Positions 22,300 to 32,687 of a DNA stretch of 64,000 nt are shown here, piece by piece. Source of the DNA: Ariolimax columbianus. Its lineage: Eukaryota; Mollusca; Gastropoda; Stylommatophora; Arionidae. Where the stretch lies: positions 69,583,360-69,647,359 of the forward strand of contig JAVGWX010000007.1 of NCBI GenBank assembly GCA_036924085.1. The letters run 5' to 3'. The translations under genes and the position numbers were made by a program. The notes beneath the pieces are model-generated. The model was not told the DNA's origin and made no database searches. It was given only the letters and a program-made list of their open reading frames with translations. Within the stretch, counting starts at the first letter, position 1. Each line of letters begins with the position of its first letter.

Positions 22300-22935
22300 G
22301 ATAGCCTCAGTGATCTAATTTTTACTACATGGACGTGTCTCATTTTGTGACGCTCTATCTATGCTATATCGTGCGTCTATCAAGTCGATACGCTACATAA
22401 TTATCTTATAGCGTATGAATGTTCCATGTGCCGCGTGCTATAACCTTCAGCTTTCTTCTTTCTCTTGTCCGAACATGTGTGTTAGATTTGTCTGGTGTGT
22501 CTGTGACATTCCCTGTATTTTGATTTAAACGATTGTTGATCTGCTCGTCAACCTCATTCTCTCATCCTGAATCACCTGGGTCCAACGACAAGACTTGATA
22601 CAGACGGCTGATAAAATACCAGGATGTAGTAGATGGCCATAGCGTTCTGGCACTCCCCACATGGACTTCACCGTGTAAGGAGAACTGTGTAAGTGATATA
22701 CATTGATGGTCGAACGGTAATATTAACCCTATTATGACACTTTTGAATCTTCAGAAAACCCTATACATTTTTTCTGCTGGAGGTAAAAGTAAAAATCAAA
22801 CGAGCACAATGGCTGCTGCAGTGACAAAACAATCTTTATCCCACAATCTAAAAATCCTCTCGGCATTCCATATAGTAAAGATAGTTTTTTAACGTAATTT
22901 AATTAAAAAATAAGAAGTAAATAAGGATAATGATC
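22300..22935. repeat. Intron 2 segment paralogous to receptor B intron
   Basis: 22300-22640 matches 60495-60960 (ACATAATTA after CGATACGCT; CTTTCTCTTGTC; CAACCTCA). 22640-22935 matches 62440-62745 (ACTCCCCACA; GTAAAAGTAAAAATC; the CAATCTTTATCCCAC region). The order relative to exon 2 is the same in both loci. It is non-coding. This is part of the evidence that the whole receptor locus, introns included, was duplicated. Confidence 0.7.
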
Positions 22936-22989
22936 CCTCAATAACAGGGGATCGAAGATCAATTGTAAAGGGGGACAGGAAGTCGATCA

Positions 22990-23372
22990 GCCAAAACATA
23001 CTGGTCAGACATGTTAGTCAGGGTCAAGCAAAATATACTGATCAGAAATGTTAGTCAAGGTCAGGCAAAATATACTGATCAGACATGTTAGTCAGGGTCA
23101 GACAAAATATACAGATCAGACATGTTAGTCAGAGTCAGATAACATATACTGATCAGACATGTTAGTCAGGGTCAGACAAAATATACTGATCAGACATGTT
23201 AGTCAGGGTCAGACAAAATATACTGATCAGACATGTTAGTCAGGGTCAGACAAAATATACTGATCAGACGTGTTAGTCAGTGTCAGACAAAATAGACTGA
23301 TCAGACATGTTAGTCAGGGTCAGACAAAATATACTGATCAGACATGTTAGTCAGGGTCAGGCAAAATATCCT
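22990..23372. repeat. 37-bp minisatellite, about 10 copies
   Basis: Tandem units beginning ATACTGATCAGACATGTTAG and ending GTCAGACAAAAT. Single-base variants occur at GACATG/GAAATG/GACGTG and GACAAAAT/GGCAAAAT. The units are contiguous without spacers, so this is a satellite and not a CRISPR array. It is absent from the matching receptor B intron, where 62745 runs directly on to the equivalent of 23690. Confidence 0.95.
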
Positions 23373-23720
23373 GGCGAAGACACTCACCTCGTCTTTCCCT
23401 GAGCCCTTCATGAACACGAGCTGTTGTCATGGCTGCCTGGCTAACGAGGTAAGGGATTGACGTGATCATGTAGTAGTCGACGACACGGAGATGAAGCCAA
23501 GCACAGCACAACCGACTAGAGGAACCCGGTCCACATTCATCAGCACATTCGAGGTGTGAGGAAAGCTACGACAACACGTCACTAAACGTTAATTTCAGGG
23601 CGCCCAACAAGGTAACCCTATTAATTGTGGGTATTCAGCAACAACAATAACGAAAACAATTGTATAGCAAAGAAACAAAAGATGTACAAGAACATAATAG
23701 ATTCACAGGCACTGAATAAT
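23373..23720. other. Receptor A-specific intron sequence
   Basis: No gene seen. Sequence up to about 23685 has no counterpart in receptor B intron 2. From about 23690 ('AATAGATTCACAG') the two introns align again. Confidence 0.4.
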
Positions 23721-23721
23721 G

Positions 23722-24660
23722 GACCCTATGAACGCACAAAAAACACTAAAGCCCATCCCTATTGTACGAAAACCTACCTGGAGACACCATTTATTTCCAG
23801 AGGTGGTAGAAAATATACCAGGTATTAGAAACAAAAACTGCCAGACTGAAAAAGAAAGAAGAGATTCAACCCTGAGGTACATAACGAACAACTACCCAAG
23901 CATGGACTGGACCCATGCATACACTCTGTAACAAAAACAACACACAACCGAGGGGCTGGGGCATTCCTGAGCCTATTAAATCGCATAAAAATAACACTGT
24001 CAGTGGCAACTGGAAAAATCTCAAGCAATTTCAGAGCGGAGGCAGAGACACTGAGGGCGGCAGTGGAAGAAATGGTGACAGGTAAAAGAAATAAAAGCCA
24101 TATAGTCCTGCTTACAGATGCCCTGGCCGTAGTCACATCACTAAAATGCAAGTAAAATACTGAACTTAATGATTTAAGAGCAGTACTATGTCAACTATGC
24201 CAGCAGTCCGCACCAAAAAGAGTAGTGGTACAGTGGGTTCCATCCCAAGACTACCACAACCAGATACTAGTGTGACATACGAAGAGTCAAAAAGGCTTAT
24301 TACATGACCAAATGGGAAAAAGAACATACTGGCTACACAAAAAACGATGCCTATTACCAGTTGAACAGAAGAGAGCTGGTCGTGGTCTTCAGACTTTGTA
24401 CTGGCCACAATAGACTGAGGTACCACCTATTCAACAAATTGAAGATAGGCGGCACTGACGAATGCTCGTGTGGTACCGGGAAAATGACCGCTGAACATTT
24501 GCTGCAAAGCTGCCCGACATACGAGGATCAGAGAAAACAGATGTGGCCATCACTAGACAAGCTCTATGGCAGTGTCAACAGACTCAGGATGATCGATGCT
24601 TTTTTCGAAAAAATACAGGTTAACGTCTGATAGCGTACGACGAAGAAGAAGACGAAGACG
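23722..24660 (+). mobile_element. LINE-B 3' fragment (RNase H) in antisense orientation
   Basis: A 5'-truncated LINE-B beginning within the 'CCTATGAACGCA' segment that precedes RNase H, and ending in a degenerate (GAA)n tail at 24638-24660. RNase H motifs survive in pieces: 'NFRAEAETLRAAVEEM' and 'VLLTDALAVV', but 'THAYT' runs straight into a stop and the 'PSHCNIQGNEEAD' block is deleted. At 24304-24630 the C-terminal 'TDECSCGTGKMTAEHLLQSC' Cys/His segment is open. The paralogous intron (62794-62830) is uninterrupted at the same point, showing the empty site. Confidence 0.9.
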
Positions 24661-24801
24661 GACGTAAAGCAAAGCAACATTGCGAATGGAGAGACTGCTA
24701 TGTGGAAATATTAACACTATGTAGGCAACACCTGAAGTTTTCAAAAGAGAAAATTGTAAAATCCACGTTATATTGTTGCCCCATGCACAAATTGTGTTGA
24801 C

Positions 24802-25251
24802 CAGTGGTTCTTTATCTGTGGTTCTCGGGCCCTCTTTGGGTCCGCGAGGCCCTATCAGGAGAAGCATGGAGGGTTTCTTGAAGATTTTGCATTAAAAAAT
24901 CAGAAGATAAACATAAAGGCATAAATAATGGCAAGACAAAAACAAGGACAACTACAGCAGAAGTTAATTTAGACAACGTTCACACAATTAAATAGAAGCC
25001 AATGAAACAGACACTTGGTGAAAGTTTGAGCGAGTAAGGCAGGGGACACAAAATCACAGCATAGCATTGTCCGTGATTGCAGGCTTCTGAAAACACATTA
25101 CCGTTAACATTTTAAAATGCAGACATTGTTTACTATTGGAAACACACAGAAACCTCATTCCCGAACATTTTCATATATGGAATATTTTGAGGTCTATGGT
25201 AGTAATAAATATTAAAATGGTTTGCTGTAACGAAAAGGTTAAGAACCGCTA
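24802..25251. mobile_element. Non-autonomous hAT-like element at the receptor A exon 2 splice donor
   Basis: The left end CAGTGGTTCTTTA at 24802 and the right end, whose complement reads TAGCGGTTCTTAACC at 25251, form hAT-type terminal inverted repeats. Flanking 8-bp sequences GTGTTGAC (24794-24801) and GTGTAGAC (25252-25259) match at 7 of 8 positions, as expected for a hAT target duplication. There is no transposase inside, so this is a MITE-like element of about 450 bp. It ends 12 bp into the intron after the exon 2 donor. A larger relative lies at the same place in receptor B (62952-63923). Confidence 0.75.
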
Positions 25252-25263
25252 GTGTAGACTAAC

Positions 25264-25478
25264 CTTTAAAGGGGCCGTTACGCACAGACACCTCTCAAGC
25301 GTGATCAGTGCTGTGATCCAGGCGTTTACTCGGCTGAATGCAAAATGGGGCATCGCAGCTACCAGGTAGCAAACCTCTACTGGGTCAAATGTAAGATCGG
25401 CTGTACTGACTGCAATGGTGTAAAAGATGTTAAGTCCAAAGAGTGTTATCAGACATCCCAGGTCAGAGACTGCCAGCC
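25264..25478 (-). CDS. Receptor A, exon 2: TM2-TM3 of the chemosensory-type GPCR
   Basis: Internal 215-nt exon. The acceptor is a long pyrimidine tract ending TTTGTCTAG, and the exon opens GGCTGGCAGTCTCTGAC. The split Gly codon joins exon 1 '...NISLL' to 'LAVSDLGCLITLF'. TM2 has the conserved Asp (LAVSD, residue 76 of the spliced protein). The extracellular Cys that pairs with loop 2 is in 'VEVCYL' (107). TM3 ends in E-R-C (132-134), the DRY-equivalent, then 'LCVTAPLK'. The donor AAG|GTTAGT leaves phase 0. The longer frame at 25249-25587 overruns both splice sites. A hAT-like element starts just past the donor. The same exon begins at 63936 in receptor B with 'LITLERCLCVTVPLK'. Confidence 0.9.
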
Positions 25479-26790
25479 CTAGACAAAAACAAAAAAGAAA
25501 AGCACTAATCAGAAGGACTATATGTAAATGCAGACAGGTAGTTCCACAGCAAATTACGTCTTTGATGGAGGAAGTGCTGGTCATCATTTCGCTTCATTTT
25601 GCTTTTCCTTCCGTAACATTTACACCTACTCCTCCATTTACATCGTAGTAGTTGGAATGGGACACATCCTTGTTATGTAGCATGTCAGTTTATTCCTATC
25701 TACTTCAATGAAGTTTAATTTTGTATTTATATTTTGCTCACCTCACATTTAGCATTTACTAATAGTCATGCGCGTGCATATACACACGCACTCACATACA
25801 AATACACTCACTCACGCGCGGTAACACGCTCACACATTCACACGCACATACATGCACTCATACACACATGTGCATGCAAGCGCATAAATAAATACACACA
25901 TACAATCTACACAATTTAGTGAACACATAAGCGAAACAATGGTTGCATCTAACTGACCTCCCCAGTCGCTTCTAATGCTAAAGCATAATGACTCCCTTAA
26001 CCAGTGTTTAGGAGTGCATGATTCAACTTTTATATCATCCGTTTTTTTACACGTTGATGTTGCCAGCCCGAGCACAACTTTTTTTGAAGTTACCTAATTA
26101 CTGCATGTAGTTAAGGAACCCGTTTACATAATGTGGTTGTCCAAGGAACTATTCGGAAGAATAACTGCACATATGGTTATATAAGCTTACCCTACCCATA
26201 ACTACACCTCAAAAGGGTTGGCCAAATTAGTTTAAATTCAACGTTCAGGTAGTCCTAATAGCAGTGACCTGTCAGGGAAGAAGTGTTTTAGTCCTTCTTT
26301 TAATTCATAATCAAGGTCCGAAGCAATTTTCTACTGAACTGTATGTCAGATCAAAATGATTTTTTGCATGCAGCCTTAGAATACTCATGAATTTAAGTAA
26401 ATATTTTTTTCTCTTAGAAGTTAGATGAATTGTGAAGAAATGTATTCATTAGGCTATATTAAAAGCAACTTCACTGAATTGTACATAATTGTAACATGTA
26501 TACGGTACACATTCGTGTTGTTTAAAAAAAAATATTTTTACTCTCAAATAGACTGAGTTAAAAACAAATTCTTCATTATCCCGTGCACAAATTAGACACT
26601 TTGTAGAGGGCGAAAAACAACCAAGGCCGTTCTTGTCAAACTATCGTTCATCATAGGCGTATCCCGATATTATAGGTTGTGTTGTTGTTATTGTGACATA
26701 TAGTTGCTTTTTCTAAAGTTTGAAGTGTACATTTATAACTATGCACAAGGTTGTCATTTTACAATACCAGTTATTCCGCAGAAAATCTAA
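25479..26790. other. Receptor A intron 1, proximal part
   Basis: Contains a degenerate CA/CACT-rich stretch at about 25775-25900. No further coding or transposon signature was recognised. Confidence 0.45.
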
Positions 26791-26799
26791 GATGGGTCA

Positions 26800-27935
26800 T
26801 TTATATTGCGATATTCATGGCCCAGAGAAACGAACGCAACTGGCGCTTGGTCTGGATATATCATCCTTTTGCCGTTTGATTGGACAGGACTAAGAGTGCA
26901 CATATCATGCAAAAGAGGAAAAAGATTTTTTTTTTTAAATTTCGACAGACATGTCATAAAACCGGAGATTTTGAAACTGTTAGCGAAAAATCAACTTGTT
27001 ACTCTCCAGAAACTAAAATTAACATTGCATTCCAAGCGCAGTATAGACATTTCCAAAAGTACTCTTTTGACAATTGTAATTGCTTTACATTCAGGAGTAC
27101 TTTAGGCGGCAGGAATATTATATGTAAAAAGCCTCATTTGATTGCTGCCAGAAGCAAATACATGAAACATAAACGTGAACGGTGTAGGCAAGGTTATATT
27201 ATTGTATACTTGGACAGATCCTGGGTCAATACTCAGTAAACCTATGGTAAAGAATGAGAATCAGTTGACTGTGAACATAAAAGACAAATTCCACACAGCA
27301 AAGTGCAGCACATTATACTAACGTATGCAGGAAGTAGTGACGCTGAACTTATTTTCCAATCAAAAAGTACCGACGGTAGAGATTATCACACTTAAATGAA
27401 TGGACACATTTCCAGGCCCTGGATGACGAATGATGTGCTTCCAATTCTGGATAGACCGTCATATCTAGTAATCGATAATGTATCTTATGCAGTATCAGAG
27501 AATAGACACAGTATCAATTGCATCAAATTCAAAAGCTCAAATTAGGACATAGCTAGCTTAGAAAAAATTGAATTTCGACGAGTTGTTGCAGCTTGTGAGG
27601 AAGACAAATAAGACAAAGGTGTATCATATTGAAAAAATCATTTAAGAGTACGGTCACACTTTTCTACGACTACCTGCATATCATGCGCATCTAAACCCTA
27701 TGAAGCTTGTGTGGGCTAAAGTCAAAGCACATTGCCGAACAGAACTGGACATTTAAAATGTATGATGTTGAAGTGCTGACACATGAGTACCTTTCAAAAA
27801 TAGACATTCAGTTCTGGGGGAAGTGTGTTGAACATATGCTCCAGGAAGAAGAACAGTACTGGCAACGAGATGGATTACCATTTGTCCAGCCAGTACCAAT
27901 TATCAATCTCTTTAAGTCGAAAGATTCCGAATGAA
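26800..27935 (+). pseudogene. Tc1/mariner-superfamily (IS630-like DDE) transposase pseudogene
   Basis: Plus-strand pieces show the DDE core in order. 'GYIIVYLDRSWVNTQ' ends at 27239 and is the first catalytic Asp block, normally LDETW. 'RPWMTNDVLPILDRPSYLVI' then D-N-V-S-Y, around 27420-27480, is the second Asp. 'LPAYHAHLNPMKLVWAKVKA' at about 27670-27730 is the block that normally carries the third acidic residue, NPIE; here it is Lys. The C-terminal frame 27707-27934 includes 'EYLSKIDIQFWGKCVEHMLQ' and 'EEEQYWQRDGLPF', typical of this group. Frame changes and stops separate the blocks, so it is dead. It lies in intron 1 of receptor A, antisense to the gene. Confidence 0.8.
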
Positions 27936-28850
27936 TAATTTAATATTTTGTGGATATACTGACTAGCATACTTGGGTGAATTAGCTAATGTTTATCAAAG
28001 CAATTAAGTGTACATACAATGACAACAAATACATTTCAATATTAAAATGCTTTGAGAACATAAATTGATACAACATTGGGGTCTAATGGTGACCGTAGGG
28101 CTGTACTAACTGTTGTATATTGTTGCCATTTTTACCATTGTACATAAAGAGCAAAACAAACAATCAATTGATATATCAAGACATAAAGGAAATACGCCTT
28201 TGAACAAAATGTGATGTGAAATTAACCTGTGTACTGTAAAATCGTAAATGTAATGCCATCTCTTTGTAATGGTCCTAAAAGATCAAAGCATTCGCCGAGG
28301 TGCAACATTCTTAACTTCAATGGACTAAATATTGTCAATGTTTTAGCGATATGGATATTACAAAGCTGCATGCGAAAAATCATTTGGATATGACATGCAA
28401 TTTCGTAGAACATTGATAGGGATCTTGTTCATGAATTAAAAGACGGACTATAGTCAATTCATTAAATTGGTTCTAGTTTTTTTTTATGAGATAGGGTGAC
28501 CCGTTCACTCCTCCATTACCTAATAGTAAGACATGTATGCACTTACTGCTGGATCAGTTAGAACATGTCGTGAATCAATACCGCCTTGATGACAAGGGGA
28601 ACCCTACGCCCCCCCCCTTCCTTCCCCCTCCCTCTTTTCACTTTACACCCAGAAGCTCAGATGGCGGCGAAATAGCTAAAACGTATATAAATAATAATAA
28701 TAGTATTATTATTATAGATGCAGTTCTGTTTATGTGTGTGCTTTACAAGTGGCTTTGACTAGCTTCACTCTTAAGCAAAAAATAGAAAGATGATAAATAA
28801 AAGAAAACGAGAACTGCGGGACATTACGTGAACAGAGAACATTGTCATAC

Positions 28851-29061
28851 CCAACAGGCTGATGTTGATTGGTTCCTTGAAGCCTTGTTTCGTAAAGCAG
28901 ATGATATCGATGACGTTTGTGACAACTCCAAAAACGTTAATTGCCTGACTCAAACCTGCTACAATAACCCACGTGCAAATTGTCATTGCTTCATCACTTA
29001 TACCGACGAAGGGAACGACAGAATCAGGTTTTGTTAGAGAGTCATTAAACATTTCAAGCAT
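28851..29061 (-). CDS. Receptor A, exon 1 copy a (proximal): N-terminus and TM1
   Basis: The first coding exon is 211 nt: 70 codons plus the first base of a split Gly. It starts at ATG 29061; a second in-frame ATG three codons on is also possible. It encodes 'MLEMFNDSLTKPDSVVPFVG', then 'ISDEAMTICTWVIVAGLSQA' leading into TM1 with 'GVVTNVIDIICF' (Asn 49 is the TM1 landmark), and 'FKEPINISLL' entering TM2. One N-glycosylation sequon (N-D-S) lies near the N-terminus. The donor CTGTTGG|GTATGA is good and in phase with exon 2. Upstream, TTTCTATTATCTAACAG at about 29100 could be an acceptor, suggesting a further 5' untranslated exon. Confidence 0.85.
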
Positions 29062-31904
29062 TTCACCTTTGACCTTTGGGCGTGCAAGCGGTTCTGTTAG
29101 ATAATAGAAATAATGTTAGAAATATCGATCAAATATGAAAAATTTAGTTCCTTACACTGGAGACGTATTACCCATGACTTCAACTATTTGCATGCCGATG
29201 TCAATAGCTGTAATATTTTGTTTTCCAAAAAAAAACGTGATTTTCGCAAAATGGTACTCATTTGAATTGTTATTTTTCATTTCTGTTACATAATGATAGC
29301 TAAATGAATAATAACTGTTTTGTTATCAACAAATTCACCCCAATCAGTGGCGTACCGTCAATGGACTAGTTAGGACTAGACTAGTCCCAGACATTTTAGT
29401 TCAGCGATTTATAGTTAAATCTTGAAGTGACGTAAAAACATAAAATAAAAACATTTAATAAACAACATTAGTATTCCTCATTATCCGAGTCTCCATTTCC
29501 GTGAAAATAATCAACGATATTCCGCTATTTCAAAACGTGAAACATGGAAGAGGACTCGGATTTTAAAACTACTCCCTCACAACGCAACTAGCCAGAGACC
29601 AATTAGTCTAAGCAGGTCATAGGTATGTAGCATGATCATGTGTCGGATTGTTGTGTCCTCTATTCATAGTTTCGTTTGAAACCTTCAGTTTTAAGGAACA
29701 ACAACAAGTAATAACGGAAAGTAGGCCTACACCAAACAATTCTGTCAACACCAAAATGGAAGACTAAACACGTCATTTTAAAACAGAGCATTATACTTCA
29801 CTTCTCCAAAATGGTTAACTGCATGCAAAAGAAGAAACATACTATTATTGGCATTGTGCGCTGTTTGAAATTTATCATATAGTGTAGAGTTTAACTGGTT
29901 TGAATTAAATCAGTCATGTTCAAGCCAAGATGCGCAACGAAATGACTTCCCAACACCTATCTGCGATAATTACATTTTTGTAAATAGAAGTTTTGGGAAA
30001 ACCATAATTGATTTTTTAAAATTGTTATAGGAAATATGTGTTTGTTTATTTCATTTCCCAATAATTTTAAAATGTTGAAATGAGCTAAATTGCTTGAACT
30101 CAGACCGATAAAATTGTCATGCACATATTGCACATTATATGGAGAGTATTTCTCTTTAGCCTAGTATTGAAAGGCGTCCTCGAATCTAGTACCTTTTGGA
30201 GAAATGTCACCGCACGACACTGCTGTCAATTCATCAAATGGTGCCATCCCGTATCTGTTTAGTTTTGTGTAGTGTGTAGTTAGTTTCCACGGTACCCACT
30301 CCATACCAAACCATTCTGTAGTCGCCTCCGACACAATTCCTGACAGGTTCAGATCCCAGCAATATTAAAACAGGTAGTGTAGCATTTTTCGTGAAACAAC
30401 AATCGCTCTTACATATGTTACTGTCCAATAAATGGTTCTGATTTGTGCTATCAATATAAATAACAATTCACATAGACGCAGTTTGCTCTACGCATATACA
30501 GCTAGTGGACGCTTTTCTGATAGAGAACACACGTACCATTGATGTTGCCATTGCTACCCCACTTCTCCAGTTTCACAAAGTACTGCGAAAAGAGAAGTGT
30601 TCCATCTTAGTGAAATGATTAATAGTATACCCTGTACAATTGAGACAATAATACATTTTTTAGAGAAAAAATGCCTAAGTGGTATTAATGTATAGCATTG
30701 GTCTCTATTTTACACTGATTGTTGTACCTACATTTGGCTCATATCTACATATATATAATTTATGTATTGTGGTCGTTGAACGTCAAATCACCACAATCAC
30801 GTGTCACTGAACTGATATCTATTTCTGTGTAACATGCTAAATGGTGTTCAATTACAAATACCATCCGGTCTGGGATGGTGCATCATGTAATTTGGGCATC
30901 ATTTACTTAAATTTAATATCTTAAACCTAGTAGTGATTTTTTTCTCCTGTGCGTTTAATAATAATATCCAGGCTGTAAACTTTCTACTGTGATTTTTTAG
31001 AAGAAAATAAATGGTAGATTCTGAATTTAAAATGGATTTTTATATAATTATAAATTACTTAATTTGGATTTCATTGCATAGAAGATAAAAATGTAGAGTG
31101 AAATGGTAAATTTTTCGTGAATCAGAACAAGTCATTGATTCAGACAAATGACCACTGGTATCGTCACAGAAATATTAATTGTGCATTTCTTGCCTTTATA
31201 TTCACCAACGACATTGTAGTTTAAATGCACAAACAAAAGTTAACCAGCTGATATATGTTATTATTACAAACAGTGATGTCCACTTCCCAAAGACAAATGT
31301 AGAAAGTAAAGTGTGCAGGTTTCGTTTGTTTGTTTGATTGTATTTAAGTAAGAAATGTTCACCAAAAATGTCACCTCTGTTGTTCTCTGTAACCAAATGT
31401 TTTTGTGGATTAATATGCATTAACGTAAAATAACCAACTTATCGTATTGTATTTCGCTACATTGTATTTAATGTTTTCTTTTCGAATTCTATCTATTCTA
31501 CTTTGAAGCTTCTCCCATGCATTTATTTTCGCACGACTGTGAATTTCTTCTGTTGATAAAGCTGTCATCCGACATTGGTAGAACACAGTTGATAAATATA
31601 GATTGTCTGTCAGGTTTCCTTTAGTTTCTCAACAGATGTTCATATCGTTATGTCGAAGCTGCAACTTTGTAAGTCACTGAAGAGTCGTGTTGACTCATAG
31701 TTTCAATTTCGCTTTCAAGATTTTCATTCTCAGCAAAAATCCTTTCTAAATATTTGCATTTTTATTTTCAAGAAAATACTTTAGATGAATAGCACGAAAA
31801 TGTCGTATCTTGTTCACAAGTTTGTTGTGCCGATCTGATGCTTTGCATATCGTATTATCTTCCGTCTTCAATACTCTGGTCTTTATATTATTTCCTTTTC
31901 AGTT

Positions 31905-32687
31905 TGTGCCAGATGCCAATGAATGAGGTCATGAGAACTTTAGAGAAAAAGAAATCACCCGGAAAAGATGGGATAACAAATGAAATGCTGATGGGGTTGG
32001 GCCAAACAGAAAAGAGGAAGTTACTTTCAGTCCTGTACCAAAGCTGGAAAAGGGGAATTGTACCGCAGGCATGGAAAGACGCAGTACGTACCAGTACCAA
32101 AGAAAGGAAAAGATAAAACAGATCCAAATGGATACAGGCTTATCAGTCTACTGAGCTATGTAGGTAAACTGATGGAGCGTATGATAAATACCAGACTGAT
32201 GTGGCACCTGGAAAACACATATTAATTCCACAGCAAGCAGGATTTAGACAACACGGATCAACAGAGAACCAGATCACTCTCATAGCACAGGAAATGGAGG
32301 ATGCTTACCAAGAGAAAAAGCATACAGTAGCGGTTTGGGTGGATTTATAGAAGGTATTTGACAAATTGTGCAAAGAGGGACTTAAAGTCAAGCTACGAAG
32401 AAGTGAAGTATCTGGGAAAATTTACAGAGGGATCAGCCACTACCTCGAAAACAAAACAGCCAGAGTCCAAGTACAAGGGCAGATGAGCAAAACGGTGGCA
32501 CTGGAGTAAGGAGTACCCCAAGGGGGTGTACTGTCACCCACACTTTTTCTGGTGTATATAAACAACATCATAGAGAATATACCAAGAAGAGTCCACAGCT
32601 CCATGTTTGCAGACGATATGGATATGTGGACCTCCGAAGAAAATCTCACCGTAGCAAACAATCGGATGCAGAAGGCCTAACATCGCT
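31905..32687 (+). mobile_element. LINE-B RT fragment cut by the tandem duplication junction
   Basis: The plus-strand RT begins at 'MRTLEKKKSPGKDGITNEML' (31930) and runs through 'WKRGIVPQAWKDAV' and the palm motif, where 'VDLEKAFD' has become 'VDL-stop-KVFD', to just after the catalytic 'MFADD' block (here M-F-A-D-D-M). It stops abruptly at 32687, where unit 2 of the tandem duplication begins. The same stops are present in the full-length partner at 36585-39000, so the element was already dead when it was duplicated. Confidence 0.92.

Larger units (their letters stand above)
28021..32687. repeat. Tandem duplication unit 1 (4.67 kb)
   Basis: Direct repeat of 32688-37373. Landmarks shift by 4667 at the start and 4676-4686 later, owing to small indels (for example a longer poly-C in unit 2 at about 33285). 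The unit contains receptor exon 1 (28851-29061), about 2.8 kb of AT-rich non-coding sequence in which I recognise no gene, and the first 780 bp of a LINE-B. Only scattered substitutions separate the units, so the event is fairly recent. Small frames repeated in both units (such as 28222-28413, 30234-30428 and 31202-31420) have no recognisable domain. Confidence 0.95.

Noticed and set aside
22990..23372. Possible CRISPR-like array (regular 37-bp repeats)
   Set aside because: Units are contiguous with no variable spacers, and the genome is eukaryotic. It is a minisatellite.
28828..29037. Plus-strand frames opposite exon 1 (also 33505-33777)
   Set aside because: Antisense shadows of the receptor first exon.
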